Positions 5,002 to 7,022 of a stretch of DNA of 7,022 bases are shown piece by piece. Every line of letters starts with the position of its first letter. The stretch's first letter is position 1. Source of the stretch: Verrucomicrobiaceae bacterium (GTDB lineage: Bacteria; Verrucomicrobiota; Verrucomicrobiia; Verrucomicrobiales; Verrucomicrobiaceae); NCBI GenBank assembly GCA_947463285.1, contig CANHTV010000198.1:1-7022 (forward strand). Reading direction: 5' to 3'. The notes beneath the pieces are model-generated. The model was not told the DNA's origin and ran no database searches. It worked only from the letters and a program-made list of their open reading frames with translations. The position numbers and the translations under genes are program-made.

Positions 5002-6507
5002 CTACTTTCCGCCGGTGGATATAAACCATGCTACACCCAAGATGGTGATGATCGCGATACCAACCCAGAGCCAAACCACTGTGGTTGGGTCAGCTACATT
5101 GCCTGACTGCTGCATACGGTCAAAGCGACCGCGGATACGGCCTTTCTTGAGGAAGCCATCATAGTGACTCTGGAGCAGATGAGTTTCGATCTGTCGCATC
5201 ACGTCGAGAACCACACCAACCAAAATCAGCAAGCTAGTACCACCGAAAAACTGCGCCGTCTGCGGAGCAATCCCCATAAAACGACTAATCAAAGCAGGGA
5301 GCACATACAGGAGAGTCAGAAAGATAGCACCTGCGAAGGTCAGGCGGCTCATCGTGAAGTCGAGGAAATCAGCCGTTGGCTTGCCAGGGCGAATGCCAGG
5401 TAGGTAGCCACCACCTTTTTTGAGATCTTCTGAAATCTGGGTCGGCTGGAACATCGTTGCTACCCAGAAGTAGCTGAAGAAGAAAATCAGAGCCGCAGAA
5501 ATGGTATAATATACCCAGCCCGAACCGATTAGAGCGGAGAAGTCCTGGACCCAACGCACGTCTGGAAACATAGAACTAAGGATCTGCGCGGGGAACAAAA
5601 GGATGGCTTGTGCAAAGATGATCGGCATCACACCAGAGTAGTTGACCTTGAGTGGCAAGTATTGGGTCTGACCACCATAGACTTTACGACCGACGACGCG
5701 CTTGGCGTATTGAATAACGATGCGTCGAGTCGCCTGCGTCAGGGCAATCACGCCAGCGATGACAATGACCATAAACGCCATGAGCATTACCAGCTTAAAT
5801 GGCTTGCTCATATCGTTGTTAGCACCACCAACGAAAGTCTGCCAAACCTGAACAAGAGCACCTGGCAGATCTGAAACAATATTCACACAAATCAGCAGAG
5901 AAACGCCATTGCCGATGCCACGTTCTGTAATCATTTCCCCCAGCCACATCATGAGCATGGTGCCAGCAGTAATGGTGATCACGGTGCTGAAAACAAACCA
6001 GAAACCATAATCAGGCACCAAAGGGCGTCCCAAGCGGTCAATGACATCCTGAAGACCCCCAAGGAAGATGTTCTGGCCAGGTGATGCTAAGGATTTAGCG
6101 AGCAAATAACCTTGGAACAAGCAGAGAGCGATAGTTGCAAGTCGAGTGAATTGCGTGATCTTTTGACGACCACCATCTTCACGGGCCATCTTGCTCATGC
6201 TAGGGACAACGGCCGTCAACAGCTGGAGCATGATACTCGCACTGATGTAGGGCATGATTCCCAGAGCGAAAATAGCACAGTTTTGGAGACCTCCACCGCT
6301 GAACACGTTCAACAATGCAGCAACTTGCGCACCAGCACCGCTAGAGTCAGCCGTGCGCGTTTTAATCCACTCGTCCAACACAGAGACATCAACTCCAGGC
6401 AGAGTGATGGCAGTGCCGATACGAACGATGACAATCATCGCCAGCGTGAATAAAATACGGGCGCGAAGGTCAGGAACCTTAAAACTGTTGGCGAATGCGG
6501 AAATCAT
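5002..6507 (-). CDS. secY: SecY, channel subunit of the Sec translocon, with extra C-terminal membrane segment
   Basis: Forms the protein-conducting channel in the inner membrane with SecE and SecG, driven by SecA or ribosomes. At 501 residues it is longer than E. coli SecY (443). Recognisable parts: N-terminal amphipathic region and TM1 (about 18-38), plug and TM2 region FSGGGLQNCAIFALGIMPYI (69-88), GEMITERGIGNGVSLLI (190-206), the C4 loop RRIVIQYAKR..GGQTQYLPLKVN (261-289), PTQISEDLKKGGGYLPGIRPG (355-375) with Arg373 equivalent to the E. coli C5-loop Arg357, and YDGFLKKGRIRGR (449-461), where most SecY proteins end. Beyond this are some 40 more residues including a hydrophobic stretch at about 477-497, predicted as an eleventh span. 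The periplasmic loop between TM1 and the plug is also somewhat long (about 39-68). The gene lies between rplO and map, the normal spc-operon position. Confidence 0.97.
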   Translation of the reverse strand: MISAFANSFKVPDLRARILFTLAMIVIVRIGTAITLPGVDVSVLDEWIKTRTADSSGAGAQVAALLNVFSGGGLQNCAIFALGIMPYISASIMLQLLTAVVPSMSKMAREDGGRQKITQFTRLATIALCLFQGYLLAKSLASPGQNIFLGGLQDVIDRLGRPLVPDYGFWFVFSTVITITAGTMLMMWLGEMITERGIGNGVSLLICVNIVSDLPGALVQVWQTFVGGANNDMSKPFKLVMLMAFMVIVIAGVIALTQATRRIVIQYAKRVVGRKVYGGQTQYLPLKVNYSGVMPIIFAQAILLFPAQILSSMFPDVRWVQDFSALIGSGWVYYTISAALIFFFSYFWVATMFQPTQISEDLKKGGGYLPGIRPGKPTADFLDFTMSRLTFAGAIFLTLLYVLPALISRFMGIAPQTAQFFGGTSLLILVGVVLDVMRQIETHLLQSHYDGFLKKGRIRGRFDRMQQSGNVADPTTVVWLWVGIAIITILGVAWFISTGGK

Positions 6508-6521
6508 GAAAAGAGATAGCG

Positions 6522-6545
6522 GGTCGGTTTAAACAAAAACGGACC
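6522..6545 (-). promoter_or_regulatory. Hairpin in the secY leader, near the start codon
   Basis: Plus-strand arms 6522-6530 (GGTCGGTTT) and 6537-6545 (AAACGGACC) pair at 8 of 9 positions, with one central mismatch and a 6-base loop. In the mRNA the stem ends 14 bases before the secY ATG, close enough to influence ribosome access. It is not followed by a U tract, so it is not a terminator. A regulatory role is inferred only. Confidence 0.4.
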
Positions 6546-6554
6546 TAGTCATTT

Positions 6555-6573
6555 GCCAACCATTTGGTTTGGC
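6555..6573 (-). promoter_or_regulatory. Second hairpin in the rplO-secY intergenic region
   Basis: Arms GCCAACC (6555-6561) and GGTTTGGC (6566-6573) form 7 pairs with one bulged base around a 4-base ATTT loop. On the transcribed strand it is followed by mixed sequence rather than a U run. It could be a leader structure, an mRNA-processing site or a weak pausing element; chance cannot be excluded in 101 bases. Confidence 0.35.
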
Positions 6574-6608
6574 TCTGACAGGCCCGCTTAAAGTGTCTTG
6601 GGGATAGA

Positions 6609-7022
6609 TCAGGCAGCGACAGAACCGCCAGCCTTTTCGATCTTCTCGCGGGCAGAGGCGCTTACGCTCTTGATCTCAATGGTCAGCTTGCGACTAAGGT
6701 CACCAGTGCCAAGAATCTTGATGGCATCACAGTTGCGATTCACCAAGCCTGACTCACGGAGGCTTGCTTCGTTAATGACGGCACCGTCTTCAAAGGCATC
6801 ATTCAGGCTGCCAACGTTGACGACTTCATAGACGTCACGGAATTGAACATTGCTGAAGCCTTTTTTCGGCAAACGACGATGAAGTGGCATCTGACCACCT
6901 TCGAAGCCTGGACGGATACCTTTACCAGCACGGGCTTTCTGGCCCTTGTGTCCTTTACAGGAAGTCTTGCCGTGGCCGGAGCTTTCGCCACAGCCGATAC
7001 GCTTACGACGCTTCTTAGCGCC
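6609..7022 (-). CDS. rplO: 50S ribosomal protein L15 (5' end off-window)
   Basis: Large-subunit ribosomal protein. The frame is open from the right window edge to TGA at 6611-6609, giving 137 residues and lacking only the first 10-20. The L15 signature runs GAKKRRKRIG, GHKGQKARAGKGIRPGFEGGQ, then MPLHRRLPKKGFSN (positions 1-10, 24-44 and 45-58 of the visible part), followed by the globular C-terminal domain ending EKIEKAGGSVAA. The internal Met at 6890 is not the start, because conserved L15 sequence continues upstream of it. The basic loop has Cys11 and Cys22 (GCGESSGHGKTSCKG), where E. coli has non-Cys residues. The gene leads into secY after 101 bases, as in the spc operon of most bacteria. 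Confidence 0.96.
   Translation of the reverse strand, partial: GAKKRRKRIGCGESSGHGKTSCKGHKGQKARAGKGIRPGFEGGQMPLHRRLPKKGFSNVQFRDVYEVVNVGSLNDAFEDGAVINEASLRESGLVNRNCDAIKILGTGDLSRKLTIEIKSVSASAREKIEKAGGSVAA

Noticed and set aside
5164..6532. Plus-strand frames opposite secY (for example 6112-6453)
   Set aside because: SecY on the minus strand is unambiguous across the full region; these frames lack hydrophobic or domain patterns of their own.

Overview
The window looks like a chromosomal core-genome segment of a moderately GC-rich bacterium, most likely from the Verrucomicrobia / PVC group. That placement is my inference from protein flavour, for example the Cys-containing N-terminal part of ribosomal protein L15 and the 501-residue SecY. 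No rRNA or other decisive marker is present. No mobile element, CRISPR array, tRNA or phage gene is visible.

Left block (1-2427, all minus strand). Reading leftward, there is first a 386-residue Ala/Lys/Glu-rich helical protein built around four 43-residue repeats. A 100-bp gap follows, with a promoter and a strong Fur-family operator, then a Fur-family metalloregulator gene. Thirty bases later comes sufC, the ATPase of the SUF iron-sulfur cluster assembly system, which runs off the left edge. The regulator and sufC look like the start of a self-regulated suf operon. Its operator is both a 15-bp 7-1-7 palindrome (PerR-box-like) and a 19-bp three-hexamer Fur-box-like element. The regulator has an unusual mix of metal-site residues.

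Middle block (2573-4105, plus strand). folA (dihydrofolate reductase) and a TalB-type transaldolase are read rightward. They are divergent from the helical-repeat gene across a 145-bp intergenic region. A perfect 13-bp GC-rich stem with A and T tracts on its two sides (4115-4151) separates transaldolase from the convergent map gene and can serve both strands.

Right block (4171-7022, minus strand). This is the end of the ribosomal-protein (spc-type) operon: rplO (5' end off-window), a 101-bp leader with two hairpins, secY, then map six bases later. The operon stops after map at the shared terminator; infA, rpmJ, rpsM and rpoA do not follow here. SecY has an extra C-terminal hydrophobic segment, predicted as an eleventh membrane span.

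None of the start codons inside the window has a clear Shine-Dalgarno sequence. The best candidates for something undescribed are the 43-residue-repeat helical protein, the Fur-family regulator with its operator in front of suf, and the SecY C-terminal extension. Everything else is ordinary housekeeping.
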